Shown: piece after piece, positions 16,628 through 25,731 of the stretch | Layout of the letters: every line of letters starts with the position of its first letter | How positions within the stretch are numbered: the stretch's first letter is position 1 | Origin: Mesobaculum littorinae | Lineage (GTDB): Bacteria; Pseudomonadota; Alphaproteobacteria; Rhodobacterales; Rhodobacteraceae | DNA: 64,000 nucleotides | Assembly: GCF_004011175.1 (NCBI RefSeq) | Contig: NZ_RQXX01000002.1 | Location: forward strand, 186,001 to 250,000 | Reading direction: 5' to 3' | Notes under the pieces: model-generated | Told to the model about the DNA's origin: nothing | What the model saw: only the letters and a program-made list of their open reading frames with translations | The model's database searches: none | Translations under genes and position numbers: made by a program

Positions 16628-18834
16628 GCCGCTTCGGCCGCGGCGGGGGCAAAGCGGGCGTAGAACCCGGTGCCCGCCCCGGCGATGTCGCGCAGAAGGT
16701 CCGGCGCGGCAAAGCGGGGCCCGTGCCGGGCGGCAAGATCGTCGCAGATCTCGACCGCGCGTGCCGCACCGATCCGGTCGAGCCAGGCAAAGGGCCCGCC
16801 CGACCAGGGTGCAAAGCCCCATCCCAGGATTGCGCCCACGTCGCCTTCGCGGATGTCGGTCAACACACCCTCCTCCAGCGCGCGCACGGCTTCGAGCACC
16901 TGTGCGAAGAGAAGGCGATGCTGCACCTCGGTCACCTCGGGGTGGCTGTCGGCGGCCGGGTGGCGTTCGGACAGCCCTTCCCACAGGCCCGTGCGCTTGC
17001 CCTTGTCGTCGTAGGCATAGAAGCCCGCGCCCGACTTGCGCCCCAACCGGCCCGCATCGGCCAGCCAGAACATCAGGTCATCCACCGGCGCCATGTCGGC
17101 GGGATAGGCGTCGCCCATCCCGGACTTGGTCGCCTTGGCGATTTTTACGGCAAGGTCGATCGACGTCTCGTCAATCAGCTGCAGCGGGCCCAGCGGCATG
17201 CCGACCATGCGCGCGGCATTCTCGATCAGCGCGGGCGGCACGCCTTCGGTCACCATCCGCGCGCCTTCGTTCAGGTAGGGAATGATGCAGCGGTTCGCGT
17301 AGAAGAACCGCGCATCATTGACGACGATCGGCGTCTTGCGGATCTGGCGCACGAAATCCAGCGCCTTGGCAACGGCGCGGTCGCCCGACTTTGCGCCCTT
17401 GATGATCTCGACCAGCATCATCTTGTCGACGGGGCTGAAGAAGTGGATGCCGATGAACTGCTCGGGGCGGGCGCTGGCCTTCGCCAGCTCGGTGATCGGC
17501 AGGGTCGAGGTGTTGGTGGCAAAGATGCAGTCCTCGCCCACCACGGCCTCGACCTTCTGCGTGATCTCGGCCTTGACGCCGGGGTCCTCGAACACCGCCT
17601 CGACGATCAGGTCGCAGCCCGCCAGCGCGGCGGTGTCGGTGGTGGCGGTGATGCGGTCAAGCACCTGCGCCTTCTTCTCCTCGGTCACCTTGCGGCGCTG
17701 GATGCCCTTGTCGAGGATGCCCTCGGAGTAGGCGCGGCCCCGGTCGGCGGCCGCCTGGTCCTGGTCCAGCAAGACGACCTCGATACCCGCATTGGCGGCG
17801 ACGTAGGCGATGCCCGCGCCCATCATGCCCGCGCCCAGCACGCCCAGTTTGCGCACCGTCTGGTCGGGCGCCTCGGGCCGGTTCGCGCCTTTCTCAAGCG
17901 CCTGCTTGTTCAGAAACAGCGACCGGATCATCGCCGAGGATGTCGGGTCGAGCAGGATCTGCGTGAAATACCTCGCCTCGATCTTCAGCGCAGTGTCGAA
18001 GGGCACCATCGCGCCTTCGTAGACGGCAGACAGCAGCGCCTGCGCGGCGGGATAGACGTTCTGCGTGCGTCCCGCGATCATCGCCGAGGCGCCGACGAAG
18101 GTCTGGAAGCCCGCGGGATGATAGGGCGCGCCGCCCGGCATCTTCCAGCCCTTCTGATCCCAGGGCTTCACACAGTCGCTGTCCTTGGCTTCAAGCACCC
18201 AAGCCTTGGCGCGGTCCAGCAGCTCGTCATGGGCGACGACCTCGTCGACCAGGCCGGTCATCCTGGCGGCCTTCGGGTCGAACATCTTGCCTTCCAGCAG
18301 GACGGGGGCCGCCGCCATGGCGCCCAGCATCCGCGAGACTCGCGTGGTGCCGCCGGCGCCGGGGAACAGGCCGACCTGGATCTCGGGCAAGCCGATCTTG
18401 GCCTTGGCGCCGTCGGTCATGAAGCGGCGGTGACAGGCCAGCGCGATTTCGGTCCCGATGCCTGCGGCGGTGCCATTGATGGCACAGGCGACGGGCTTTG
18501 CGCCCTTGAGCGTCTTGGGGTCCATGCCCGCCCGCTCGATCTTGCGTAGGATGCGGTGGCCTTCCATCGTGAAGTCGAACAGCGCGCGCGCCGGATCGCT
18601 GCCGGCGCTGTCGCGGATGCCCGCCAGCACGTTCAGATCCATCCCCCCGGCAAAGCCTTCCTTGCCCGAGGTGATGACGATCCCGCGCACCGCCTCGTCG
18701 GCCAGTGCCTGGTCGAGGAACCCCTCGACCTCGGCCAGGGCCTCGGCCCGCAGGACGTTCATGGATTTACCCGGCACGTCCCAGGTCAGGATCGCGACGC
18801 CGTCGTCGTCGACGTGATAGGTGAAGTCGCTCAT
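16624..18834 (-). CDS. fadJ: 3-hydroxyacyl-CoA dehydrogenase / enoyl-CoA hydratase (FadJ/FadB alpha-subunit type)
   Basis: 736 residues, the bifunctional beta-oxidation alpha subunit. The N-terminal hydratase domain carries LPEIQVGLFPGAGGT with the catalytic Glu. A central NAD-binding domain starts around residue 335 with GAGMMGAGIAYV, and GIHFFSPVDKMMLVEI has the catalytic His. The C-terminal 3HCDH repeats include a YANRCIIPYLNEG segment. The gene follows a small unknown gene and a thiolase gene on the same strand. fadB and fadJ cannot be separated on sequence alone; the length and the adjacent thiolase fit either. Confidence 0.93.
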   Translation of the reverse strand: MSDFTYHVDDDGVAILTWDVPGKSMNVLRAEALAEVEGFLDQALADEAVRGIVITSGKEGFAGGMDLNVLAGIRDSAGSDPARALFDFTMEGHRILRKIERAGMDPKTLKGAKPVACAINGTAAGIGTEIALACHRRFMTDGAKAKIGLPEIQVGLFPGAGGTTRVSRMLGAMAAAPVLLEGKMFDPKAARMTGLVDEVVAHDELLDRAKAWVLEAKDSDCVKPWDQKGWKMPGGAPYHPAGFQTFVGASAMIAGRTQNVYPAAQALLSAVYEGAMVPFDTALKIEARYFTQILLDPTSSAMIRSLFLNKQALEKGANRPEAPDQTVRKLGVLGAGMMGAGIAYVAANAGIEVVLLDQDQAAADRGRAYSEGILDKGIQRRKVTEEKKAQVLDRITATTDTAALAGCDLIVEAVFEDPGVKAEITQKVEAVVGEDCIFATNTSTLPITELAKASARPEQFIGIHFFSPVDKMMLVEIIKGAKSGDRAVAKALDFVRQIRKTPIVVNDARFFYANRCIIPYLNEGARMVTEGVPPALIENAARMVGMPLGPLQLIDETSIDLAVKIAKATKSGMGDAYPADMAPVDDLMFWLADAGRLGRKSGAGFYAYDDKGKRTGLWEGLSERHPAADSHPEVTEVQHRLLFAQVLEAVRALEEGVLTDIREGDVGAILGWGFAPWSGGPFAWLDRIGAARAVEICDDLAARHGPRFAAPDLLRDIAGAGTGFYARFAPAAAEAA

Positions 18835-18876
18835 GACAAAGCTCCTTGGTTCGGGGCTGCGGTTGTCGCGTCTGGG

Positions 18877-19302
18877 TCAGAAATGCAGTCCATGCGCTTC
18901 GAGCAGGTCGCGCGCAAAGGCGATGTCGCCGGCTTGAAGTTCGACAAGCTCGGTCTGGAGAAGCCCATCGGACGCCCAGCGGCAGAAATAGAGGATCTGC
19001 AGCGGCGTGGCCGGGTCGGGCGGGCCGTCCAAGTGCCAGTCGACGCAGATCGGAAAGCGCCCGTCGTTTTCGCTTCCGACAAACGCCATGTGGGCATCGA
19101 GCCGGACGACACCCATCGATTCCAGCCTGTCGCGCAGTTGCGAGAGGTAGGAGTGCAGGACGTCCGAGGTTTCGATGACGTAGATGTCTGACCCGACATA
19201 GATCGGCAGCGGCAGGGTGTAGCAGGCGGACAGGACGTCGAACCGGCGGTGAAAGAAGTCCTCGCCCTGGGTTTCAAAAAACTTTTTAACGGTCTCGACC
19301 AT
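18877..19302 (-). CDS. Hypothetical protein between thiolase and fadJ-like genes
   Basis: 141 residues, no signal peptide or membrane helix. The N-terminus, MVETVKKFFETQGEDFFHRRFDVLSACYTLPLPIYVGSDIYVI, with alternating helix and strand character, recalls small cone-fold NTF2/SnoaL-like proteins, but no catalytic signature could be matched and I do not assign a function. It sits 42 bases upstream of the fadJ-like gene on the same strand, so it may be co-transcribed with it. Confidence 0.7.
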   Translation of the reverse strand: MVETVKKFFETQGEDFFHRRFDVLSACYTLPLPIYVGSDIYVIETSDVLHSYLSQLRDRLESMGVVRLDAHMAFVGSENDGRFPICVDWHLDGPPDPATPLQILYFCRWASDGLLQTELVELQAGDIAFARDLLEAHGLHF

Positions 19303-19446
19303 TCAGACACACCCTCCGAAATCTGCCGGATCGGCGGGTGCCACCATCGCGTGAACGACGCGTCGTTTGCAACCATCGGACGACTGTCGTAGGGCCGGCT
19401 CGTCCTTCGGGTGGCGCGTACTGCCTGTGCGCCGGGTGTTGATGCG

Positions 19447-19475
19447 CCGCGTCCCCGGCATTGCCTGGGACGCGG
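19447..19475 (-). terminator. Hairpin after the GST-thiolase operon
   Basis: Perfect 9-bp stem CCGCGTCCC/GGGACGCGG with an 11-base loop, 27 bases past the thiolase stop. There is no U-tract, so the function is inferred from position. Confidence 0.4.
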
Positions 19476-19501
19476 TTCGAACTGGGGGAGGGCGACCACG
19501 C

Positions 19502-20713
19502 TCACACCCGTTCGATGATCGTTGCGGCGCCCATGCCCGAGGCGACGCAGAGCGTGGCGAGCCCGGTCTCGCGGTCGCTGCGCTCCATCTCGTCCAGGAG
19601 CGTGCCGAGGATGATGGCTCCGGTCGCGCCCAGGGGGTGCCCCATGGCGATCGCGCCACCGTTGACGTTGACCCGGGCCGGGTCCACCTCGAACGCCTGC
19701 ATGAAGCGCAGGACCACGGCGGCGAAGGCTTCGTTGACCTCGAAAAGGTCGATGTCCGAAATCTTCATGCCCGAGTCGGCCAGGATCTTCTCGGTCACCG
19801 GCACCGGGCCCGTCAGCATGATCGTGGGATCCGTGCCGATCTTGGCCGAGGCGCGGATGCGGGCGCGCGGATTTAGCCCGTGACGCTCGCCGAACTCCTT
19901 CGAGCCGAGGAGGATGGCAGCTGCCCCGTCGACGATGCCGCTGGAATTGCCGGCGTGGTGGACATGGTTGATGCGTTCGAGATGCGGATATTTCATCAGC
20001 GCTATCTTGTCGAAGCCGGGCATCGTCTCGCCCATGTCCTGGAAGGCGGGCTTGAGCGATCCCAGCGTCTGCATGTCTGTGTCCGGGCGCAGGTATTCGT
20101 CGCGCTCAAGGATCGGCAGGCCGTTGCGGTCGCGCACGGGCACGACGCTGCGGTGGAACCGGCCATCCTCCCACGCGGCGGCGGCGCGCTTCTGGCTTTC
20201 GACGGCCAGCGCGTCCGCGTCTTCGCGCGAAAAGCCGTATTCGGTGGCGATGATGTCGGCCGAAATGCCCTGCGGGACGAAATAGCTGTCCATGGCAATG
20301 CTGGGGTCGACGGCGATGGCCGCCCCGTCAGATCCCATGGGCACGCGGCTCATCATCTCGACCCCGCCGGCAATGTAGCCCGCGCCCGCTCCGGCGCGGA
20401 TCTGGTTGGCGGCAAGGTTTACCGCCTCAAGCCCGCTGGCGCAGAACCGGTTGATCGACAGCCCCGGGATCCGCTGGTCAAGGTCCGAGGCCAGAACCGC
20501 GGACCGCGCGAGGCAGCCGCCCTGTTCGCCCACCTGCGTGGCGTTGCCCCAGATCACGTCCTCAACGGCGTGTCCCTCAAGCTCGTTTCGGCCCTTGATC
20601 GCGTTCAGCATCTCGGCCGACAGGCGCAGGCTGGTCACCTCGTGCAGCGAACCGTCCTTTCGGCCGCGGCCGCGCGGCGAGCGGACGGCGTCGTAGATAT
20701 AGGCGTCGGTCAT
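19502..20713 (-). CDS. fadA: Acetyl-CoA C-acyltransferase (beta-oxidation thiolase)
   Basis: 403 residues. Thiolytic cleavage of 3-ketoacyl-CoA, the last step of the cycle. The acyl-accepting Cys91 is in NRFCASGLEAVN. The catalytic His is in GGAIAMGHPLGATGA, and the second Cys in LCVASGMGAA close to the C-terminus. The start overlaps the stop of the GST gene by one base (TGATG). Together with the fadJ-like gene it would form the classical alpha/beta complex, although a small unknown gene separates them. Confidence 0.92.
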   Translation of the reverse strand: MTDAYIYDAVRSPRGRGRKDGSLHEVTSLRLSAEMLNAIKGRNELEGHAVEDVIWGNATQVGEQGGCLARSAVLASDLDQRIPGLSINRFCASGLEAVNLAANQIRAGAGAGYIAGGVEMMSRVPMGSDGAAIAVDPSIAMDSYFVPQGISADIIATEYGFSREDADALAVESQKRAAAAWEDGRFHRSVVPVRDRNGLPILERDEYLRPDTDMQTLGSLKPAFQDMGETMPGFDKIALMKYPHLERINHVHHAGNSSGIVDGAAAILLGSKEFGERHGLNPRARIRASAKIGTDPTIMLTGPVPVTEKILADSGMKISDIDLFEVNEAFAAVVLRFMQAFEVDPARVNVNGGAIAMGHPLGATGAIILGTLLDEMERSDRETGLATLCVASGMGAATIIERV

Positions 20714-21387
20714 CAGGCCTCCTTCCCGGCACGCTCAGACGGATTGCCGGGCATCAGATCATAGGGATGTTTCCAGCCGGGCAAGGCGGCGATTCCGTCC
20801 AGCCAGCGGGCGATGTTGGGCCATTCGGCCCGGTCGAAGCCGAAGGGCTCGGGGTAGTAGAGGTATCCGCAGCACGAGAAATCGGCGTTGGTCGGCGCGG
20901 CGCCGGCGATCCAGTCGCGGCTGGCGAGATGCGCGTCGAGCGTCGCGAAGGCGCCGCGCAGTCGGCCCTTCAGCCAGTCGATGACCTCGACCGAGCGCTT
21001 CTCCTCGGGCAGGAAGTTCATCTGGAACCGCAGGGCGCCGGCCATCGACGACAGCTTGTGATTGTCCCACAGAACCCAGCGCAGGATCTCGCGGTCCTCG
21101 ATCGGGTCGGTGCCGCCGAACCGCTTGGTATGGTCCGAGATCCACTGCTGCATGACGCCCGATTGCGTCATGACGAGGGTGTCGACGCAGCTGTCGTCGT
21201 CAGGATCGCAGGGTGCGATCATCACCGGGACCTCGCCCATCGGGTTGATCCTGCGGAACGCATCGGTTCGCGTCTCGCCGTTGAAGAAATCGACGAAGAC
21301 CGGCTCCCACGCGAGGCCGGAGAATTCCAGGGGCAGTGCAGCCTTGTAGGCGTTGCCGCTCTCTCCAAAACAGTAAAGCTTGATCAT
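20713..21387 (-). CDS. Glutathione S-transferase family protein
   Basis: 224 residues. The N-terminal thioredoxin-like fold starts MIKLYCFGESGNAYKAALPLEFSG and includes the cis-proline region GEVPVM; the C-terminal helical domain has the APTNADFSCCGYLYY segment. The reaction is not predictable. The ATG at 21387 is used; the frame stays open upstream only across a repeat element. Coupled by TGATG to the thiolase gene, which suggests a role linked to acyl-CoA or electrophile handling (inference). Confidence 0.87.
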   Translation of the reverse strand: MIKLYCFGESGNAYKAALPLEFSGLAWEPVFVDFFNGETRTDAFRRINPMGEVPVMIAPCDPDDDSCVDTLVMTQSGVMQQWISDHTKRFGGTDPIEDREILRWVLWDNHKLSSMAGALRFQMNFLPEEKRSVEVIDWLKGRLRGAFATLDAHLASRDWIAGAAPTNADFSCCGYLYYPEPFGFDRAEWPNIARWLDGIAALPGWKHPYDLMPGNPSERAGKEA

Positions 21388-21414
21388 CGGGGGCCTTCCC
21401 TTGCCGGTGTCGGA

Positions 21415-21464
21415 GCGGGGGTTTTCCACCCCCGCACCCCCGGAGAGTATTTGCAAAGAGAAGA
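21415..21464 (+). repeat. Dispersed repeat, class II copy D
   Basis: Hairpin GCGGGGGT, 5-base loop, ACCCCCGC (21415-21435), then ACCCCCGGAGAGTATTT and an AAAGAGAAGAA tail. It lies just upstream of the GST start, pointing away from that gene, and faces class I copy F at 21621-21652. Confidence 0.75.
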
Positions 21465-21620
21465 AACGGGGTAAGATTTCTTTAACCGAACCCCTGTCAG
21501 CCTTGGCGCGCGGTACAGCCTGGAGAGGCGATGACCGCAAGAGGAGAAGCCGCCCCGTCGACCGACCCCGAAAAGGTCCGCATTGAGTTGCAGGCGTCGA
21601 CGGGGCGCACCGCCCCTGCC

Positions 21621-21652
21621 TTCTTCTCTTTCAAAATACTCCCGCCGGAGGC
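21621..21652 (-). repeat. Dispersed repeat, class I copy F
   Basis: On the minus strand GCCTCCGGCGGGAGTATTT and a GAAAGAGAAGAA tail, 28 bases beyond the stop of the 70-residue gene at 21680-21892. It differs from copy B at only two positions in 32 bases. Confidence 0.75.
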
Positions 21653-21679
21653 GGTCCCGTCCCTCAAGCCCGCGCCGCA

Positions 21680-21892
21680 TCATCGTTTCCTCGTATCCAG
21701 GTCGGAATTGAAGATCCGCAGTCGGTGGGTCAGCGTGTCGGTGTCCGTCACGCTGTCGAAGTTCTCGAACAGGAACGACAGAGCCTCGCCCTCGTCCAGG
21801 CCGGCTTCGGCCGCGAATTTCCGCAGGCGGCGGTAGCCGTCTTCGGTCATCGCGGCCGGGAAGCGGCGCGTCAGGCGAAAGCGTTTCGGCAT
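21680..21892 (-). CDS. Small hypothetical protein
   Basis: 70 residues, strongly charged: MPKRFRLTRRFPAAMTEDGY, then RRLRKFAAEAGLDEGEALSF and an acidic stretch, ending RIFNSDLDTRKR. The helical content and the basic N-terminal strand resemble ribbon-helix-helix-type small proteins, but the match is weak. An unusually good GGGAGGAGGA ribosome site precedes the ATG. It lies 49 bases downstream of the acyl-CoA dehydrogenase gene on the same strand and may be co-transcribed. Confidence 0.75.
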   Translation of the reverse strand: MPKRFRLTRRFPAAMTEDGYRRLRKFAAEAGLDEGEALSFLFENFDSVTDTDTLTHRLRIFNSDLDTRKR

Positions 21893-21941
21893 CGTCGTCC
21901 TCCTCCCAAAGGGCCTGCCGGGGTCAGGGGGCGCGGCGGAC

Positions 21942-23717
21942 CTAGAACTGTGCCTCGTCCAGCGCCATCACGGTGTCGGCGCCCGACCGGATGCGGGCGA
22001 GGTGCATCCCCGTGGCCGGCAGGTGGCGCTCCATGTAATAGCGGCCCGTCGCGATCTTGGCCTTGAGAAACTCGGGGTTGCCTTGACCTGCGTCAAGCCC
22101 GGCACCTGCGGCGCGCGCCATCCGGGCCCACATCAGGCCCAGGCAGACATGCCCGAAGAGGTGCATGAAGTCGTAGGACCCAGCCAGAGCATCATTGGGC
22201 GACTTGGCGCCGCGTTCCATGAAGAACATGCCGGCCGCCTGCAGGTCTTTCGACGCCGCCTTGAGCGGCTCGTGGAAGCCTGCGAGATGCGGGTCCTCGG
22301 CCGAGTCCTTCAGGAAGGATTTCACCAGCTCGAAGAAGCCCATCACGTGCTTGCCGCCGTCGCGGGCCAGCTTGCGGCCCACGAGGTCGAGCGCCTGGAT
22401 GCCGTTCGCGCCTTCGTAGATCATCGCGATACGGGCGTCGCGGGCGAACTGCGACATGCCCCATTCTTCGATATACCCGTGCCCGCCGTAGATCTGCTGG
22501 GCCTGAATGGCCATGTCGAAGCCCTTGTCGGTCAGGAAGCCCTTGATCACCGGGGTGAGGAGCGAGATCAGGCCCTCGGCCTCTGCATCCTCGGACCGCA
22601 TGTGGCGGTCGATCAGGTGCGCCCCCCAGAAGGTGAAGGCGCGGGCGCCTTCGACGAAGCTCTTCTGGTCCATCAGCGACCGGCGGATGTCGGGATGCAC
22701 GATGATCGGATCGGCGGGGCCGTCGGGGTTCTTCGCGCCAGTCACGTCGCGCCCCTGCAGGCGATCCTGCGCGTAGTCGACGGCATTCTGGTAGGCGGCG
22801 ACCGCCTGGGCATAGCCCTGCAGGCCGACGCCCAGCCGCGCCTCGTTCATCATCGTGAACATGGCGCGCATTCCCTTGTGTTCCTCGCCCAGAAGGAACC
22901 CGGTGGCACCGTCATAGTCCATGACGCAGGTGGCATTGCCGTGAATGCCCATCTTCTCTTCGATCTTCGAACAGGTGACGCCGTTGCGGTCGCCGAGGCT
23001 GCCATCCTCGTTGACCATGAACTTGGGCACGATGAAGAGCGAGATGCCTTTCGTGCCCTCGCCCCCGCCCGGCGCCTTCGCCAGCACGAGGTGGACGATG
23101 TTGTCGGCCATGTCGTGTTCGCCGGCCGAGATGAAGATCTTCTGCCCGGTGATGCGATACGACCCGTCGTCCTGCGGCTCGGCCTTTGTGCGCATGATGC
23201 CAAGATCCGTCCCCGCGTGGGGCTCGGTCAGGTTCATCGTGCCGGTCCAGTCGAGCGACACCATCTTGGGCAGATAGGTCTCCTTCTGCGCCTGGGTGCC
23301 GTGGGTCAGGATCGCCGAGATCGCGCCATGGGTCAGCCCCTGGTACATGTTCAGCGCCATGTTGGCCGACACCATCATCTCGCCCACCGCGGTGGACATG
23401 AGGTAGGGTAGGTCCTGACCGCCGAACTCCTCGGGCAGGTCGAGCCCGTTCCAGCCGCCCTCGCGCAGTTTGCCGAAGGCCTCGGAAAAGCCTTCGGGTG
23501 TGCGCACCACGCCGTTTTCCAGCCGGCACCCCTGGCGGTCGCCGATGGCGTTGAGCGGCGCAAGCACGCCCGCGGCCAGCTTGCCCGCCTCCTCGAGGAT
23601 CGCGGCGGTGGTGTCGCGGTCGAGCATGTCGTAGCCCGGCACCTCGGCCCGATCGACCTGCAGCACGTCGTGCAGCAGGAATTGCATGTCTTCGGCAGGG
23701 GCCCGGTAGGTCGGCAT
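21942..23717 (-). CDS. Acyl-CoA dehydrogenase with extended C-terminal domain (DmdC-type)
   Basis: 591 residues, about 200 longer than a classical acyl-CoA dehydrogenase, matching the family that includes DmdC (3-methylmercaptopropionyl-CoA dehydrogenase) and long-chain relatives. FAD-binding segments are seen in [13 protein letters not shown] and [19 protein letters not shown]. The probable catalytic base is Glu435 in [18 protein letters not shown]. The family contains both DMSP-catabolic and general fatty acid enzymes; no other dmd gene is in the window, so a general beta-oxidation role beside fadA and fadJ is as likely. It lies 37 bases downstream of a MerR regulator gene. Confidence 0.92.
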   Translation of the reverse strand: MPTYRAPAEDMQFLLHDVLQVDRAEVPGYDMLDRDTTAAILEEAGKLAAGVLAPLNAIGDRQGCRLENGVVRTPEGFSEAFGKLREGGWNGLDLPEEFGGQDLPYLMSTAVGEMMVSANMALNMYQGLTHGAISAILTHGTQAQKETYLPKMVSLDWTGTMNLTEPHAGTDLGIMRTKAEPQDDGSYRITGQKIFISAGEHDMADNIVHLVLAKAPGGGEGTKGISLFIVPKFMVNEDGSLGDRNGVTCSKIEEKMGIHGNATCVMDYDGATGFLLGEEHKGMRAMFTMMNEARLGVGLQGYAQAVAAYQNAVDYAQDRLQGRDVTGAKNPDGPADPIIVHPDIRRSLMDQKSFVEGARAFTFWGAHLIDRHMRSEDAEAEGLISLLTPVIKGFLTDKGFDMAIQAQQIYGGHGYIEEWGMSQFARDARIAMIYEGANGIQALDLVGRKLARDGGKHVMGFFELVKSFLKDSAEDPHLAGFHEPLKAASKDLQAAGMFFMERGAKSPNDALAGSYDFMHLFGHVCLGLMWARMARAAGAGLDAGQGNPEFLKAKIATGRYYMERHLPATGMHLARIRSGADTVMALDEAQF

Positions 23718-23754
23718 CGATCTCTCCTCCTCGATGGTGCCGTGGCAGGCGATA

Positions 23755-24153
23755 CTATTCGGCGGCGGTCTTGTGCACCTTTGCGTTCAGAACACCGTCG
23801 TCGTGCTGCATCGTCTGTTGCAGGTCTTCGATCGCCTCGCTCAGCGCGTCCCGCTCGGCGATCATCTCGGCCAGTCGCGCCTGGGCGACCTCGCGCGCGG
23901 CGGCAACCTGGCGGCGCGGCCCGTCATCCTGATCGTAGAGGTCCAGCAGCTGCCGGATCTCTTCGAGGCTGAAGCGGAAACGCTTGCCCCTCTGGATCAG
24001 CTTCAGGCGCGCGCGGTCGCGACGATCAAACAGGCGTTTCTGGCCTTCGCGGCGCGGAAACAGCAGTTCCTTCGCCTCGTAGAAGCGCAGGGTGCGGGGG
24101 GTCACGTCGAACGTGTCGCACATCTGCCGGATCGTCATCAGGTTCTCACTCAT
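23755..24153 (-). CDS. MerR family transcriptional regulator (first of two)
   Basis: 132 residues. Winged helix DNA-binding domain with the MerR signature [25 protein letters not shown], then [36 protein letters not shown] dimerisation coiled coil follows, with no cysteine metal site. Directly upstream of the acyl-CoA dehydrogenase gene, so it is a likely local regulator of acyl-CoA catabolism, as known for LiuR-type MerR proteins. The second MerR gene upstream shares the same domain plan, suggesting duplication. A 16-base palindrome lies about 100 bases upstream of its start. Confidence 0.92.
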   Translation of the reverse strand: MSENLMTIRQMCDTFDVTPRTLRFYEAKELLFPRREGQKRLFDRRDRARLKLIQRGKRFRFSLEEIRQLLDLYDQDDGPRRQVAAAREVAQARLAEMIAERDALSEAIEDLQQTMQHDDGVLNAKVHKTAAE

Positions 24154-24250
24154 CAGTGGCTCCCGGTGGTGTTGGAAAGGCCCCGGAATGCGCGTTTCGA
24201 AGACAGCTTACAAGACCGGGTTGCCCACGCGTAATGACAACGTGACGTCA

Positions 24251-24266
24251 TTTACCGGCCGGTAAA
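24251..24266. promoter_or_regulatory. 16-base perfect palindrome upstream of the first merR gene
   Basis: TTTACCGGCCGGTAAA, immediately preceded by the 8-base palindrome TGACGTCA (24243-24250). It lies in the 182-base gap between the two merR genes, in a locally AT-richer patch. The symmetry and position suggest an operator for one or both MerR proteins (inference). Confidence 0.55.
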
Positions 24267-24335
24267 ATCTTAGGAATACGAAACCGGGAAAAGTGGTAAC
24301 TTTCTGAGGTTTATCGGCCGCAAGCCAATCGCCCG

Positions 24336-24713
24336 TCAGCTGTCCCGCCCGAGTTTTGCCGCCACGTCATCGCGCAGCTGCTGCAGGTCGGCAATCGACC
24401 GGTCGAGCGATTCGCGTTCTTCGGCCAGCGCGGCCAGCTGCCGGTCGGCCATGCCGATCCACGCCGCGTTCTGCGCGCGGCTGCCCTCGGTATCATAGAT
24501 TTCCAGCCACTGCCGGATCTCTTCCAGGCTGAAGCCGAAGCGGCGACCGCGCAGGATCAGCGTCATGCGGGCGATGTCGCGGCCGTTGTAGAACCGGCTG
24601 CGGCCTTCCCGCTGCGGCTCCAGCAGCTCGATATACTCGTAGTACCGCAGGGTGCGGGGGGTGACCTCGAAACGGGCGCACATCTCCTTGAAGGTCAGGC
24701 GTTGATCGGACAT
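24336..24713 (-). CDS. MerR family transcriptional regulator (second of two)
   Basis: 125 residues. TFKEMCARFEVTPRTLRYYEYIELL and [26 protein letters not shown] align throughout with the neighbouring MerR protein, so the two are close paralogues. The C-terminus is a short coiled coil and no effector-binding cysteines are seen. An 18-base near-palindrome, different from the one between the two genes, sits about 63 bases upstream of its start. The effector is unknown; an acyl-CoA is plausible from the genes downstream. Confidence 0.92.
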   Translation of the reverse strand: MSDQRLTFKEMCARFEVTPRTLRYYEYIELLEPQREGRSRFYNGRDIARMTLILRGRRFGFSLEEIRQWLEIYDTEGSRAQNAAWIGMADRQLAALAEERESLDRSIADLQQLRDDVAAKLGRDS

Positions 24714-24775
24714 CGGCGCGGCTTTCGTGGGACGAGGGGTCGAGGGCGGACTCTAACGCGGCCCCCATTCAGGTG

Positions 24776-24793
24776 CAATTGTAGCTGCAATTG
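24776..24793. promoter_or_regulatory. 18-base near-palindrome upstream of the second merR gene
   Basis: CAATTGTAGCTGCAATTG is symmetric except for one pair; it can also be read as a direct repeat of TGCAATTG with a 12-base period (24774-24781, 24786-24793). It lies between the NAD(P)-binding protein stop and the merR start, where a MerR promoter/operator would be expected. Confidence 0.5.
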
Positions 24794-24800
24794 CCCCGCC

Positions 24801-25490
24801 CTAGGGCAGAAGTTCGGAAAACAGGGCGGAGAGCGAGCTCTTCTCCTCCGGCTCGGGGCGGGCAATGGCGGGGGTGGCGCGGCTCCATTCTCCGGTTTCG
24901 GCGCAGTGCAGCATGAACCGGGCAAGGTCGGCGTGTCGGGTGCGGATCATTCCCTGCGGAATGACGTCGGCCACAACCGTGGCGTCGCCCGTGGCGGGGC
25001 CGTCCATCAGCCAGCCCGGGCGCACCGCCGTCCAGTCCAGAGACGAGGCGCGCAGGGCATGCTCCATCTCGCTCATCTGGGCGAAGATGCGGTCGAGGCC
25101 CAGGTTCGCCGCCGCCCGGAACCACACCGGGCCGCGGTCGCGCGTGGCGATGAAGGTGGCCGAGATCACGATCAGGCGTTCGGGCCGTCCCGCCGCCTCC
25201 ATCGCGGCGATGATCGCCCGCGTGCCGTCGGAATAAAGCGGCGGAGGGTCCATCGCCGCCTTGGGCCCGAAGGCGAGGCCGAGCGCCGAGAGCACCGCGT
25301 CGCAGCCCGCGACCGCCGCGGCGGGATCGTCGTTCAGCACATCGACCCGCCGATACTCGACGCCCGCGGGCAGGGCGTTGCCGGGGTCCCGGGCCATGTC
25401 GCAGGCCCGGACATCGTGGCCGTTGGCGACCGCCGCGTCGACGATGTCGCGGCCCGTGGCGCCCAACGCGCCGAATACACAGAGTTTCAT
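24801..25490 (-). CDS. NAD(P)H-binding atypical short-chain dehydrogenase
   Basis: 229 residues. Rossmann nucleotide site FGALGATGRDIV (glycines at 7-13). The rest follows the NAD(P)H-binding family related to biliverdin reductase B and NmrA-like proteins, with no classical YxxxK catalytic pair. DWTAVRPGWLMDG is the typical late strand. The substrate is unknown. It is upstream of the merR pair on the same strand but separated by the palindrome at 24776, so probably a separate unit. The upstream side is divergent from the thioesterase genes. Confidence 0.85.
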   Translation of the reverse strand: MKLCVFGALGATGRDIVDAAVANGHDVRACDMARDPGNALPAGVEYRRVDVLNDDPAAAVAGCDAVLSALGLAFGPKAAMDPPPLYSDGTRAIIAAMEAAGRPERLIVISATFIATRDRGPVWFRAAANLGLDRIFAQMSEMEHALRASSLDWTAVRPGWLMDGPATGDATVVADVIPQGMIRTRHADLARFMLHCAETGEWSRATPAIARPEPEEKSSLSALFSELLP

Positions 25491-25731
25491 CGCGGCTCCC
25501 GAAGTTCCCGATCCGAAGGGGGAACGGCGCGGGCGGCGCGGTGTTCCCTGCGCCGGTCCGCGGTGGGCGGGAAACTCGCCTCCGGCGCCGCGGGGTGGAC
25601 ATGGGCGGGGTTGATCGGATCGTCACCGGCGGGTCAGGGCGGCGACGCTGCCGGGACGTCTTTCGCAACTAGACCTTGCCTGCGGTTCTGCCGGGCGACT
25701 ATCGCTGGGGCGAGCAACGGAGGCGCATTCC

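Noticed and set aside
16723-18549. Very long open frame on the strand opposite the fadJ-like gene
   Set aside because: Antisense shadow caused by high GC; the same effect is seen opposite carB, maeB, glcB and other long genes. Composition is His/Asp/Gly-rich and there are no domains.
21942-23717. Naming the acyl-CoA dehydrogenase dmdC
   Set aside because: The architecture fits, but no dmdA, dmdB or dmdD is nearby and the family also includes general fatty acid enzymes.
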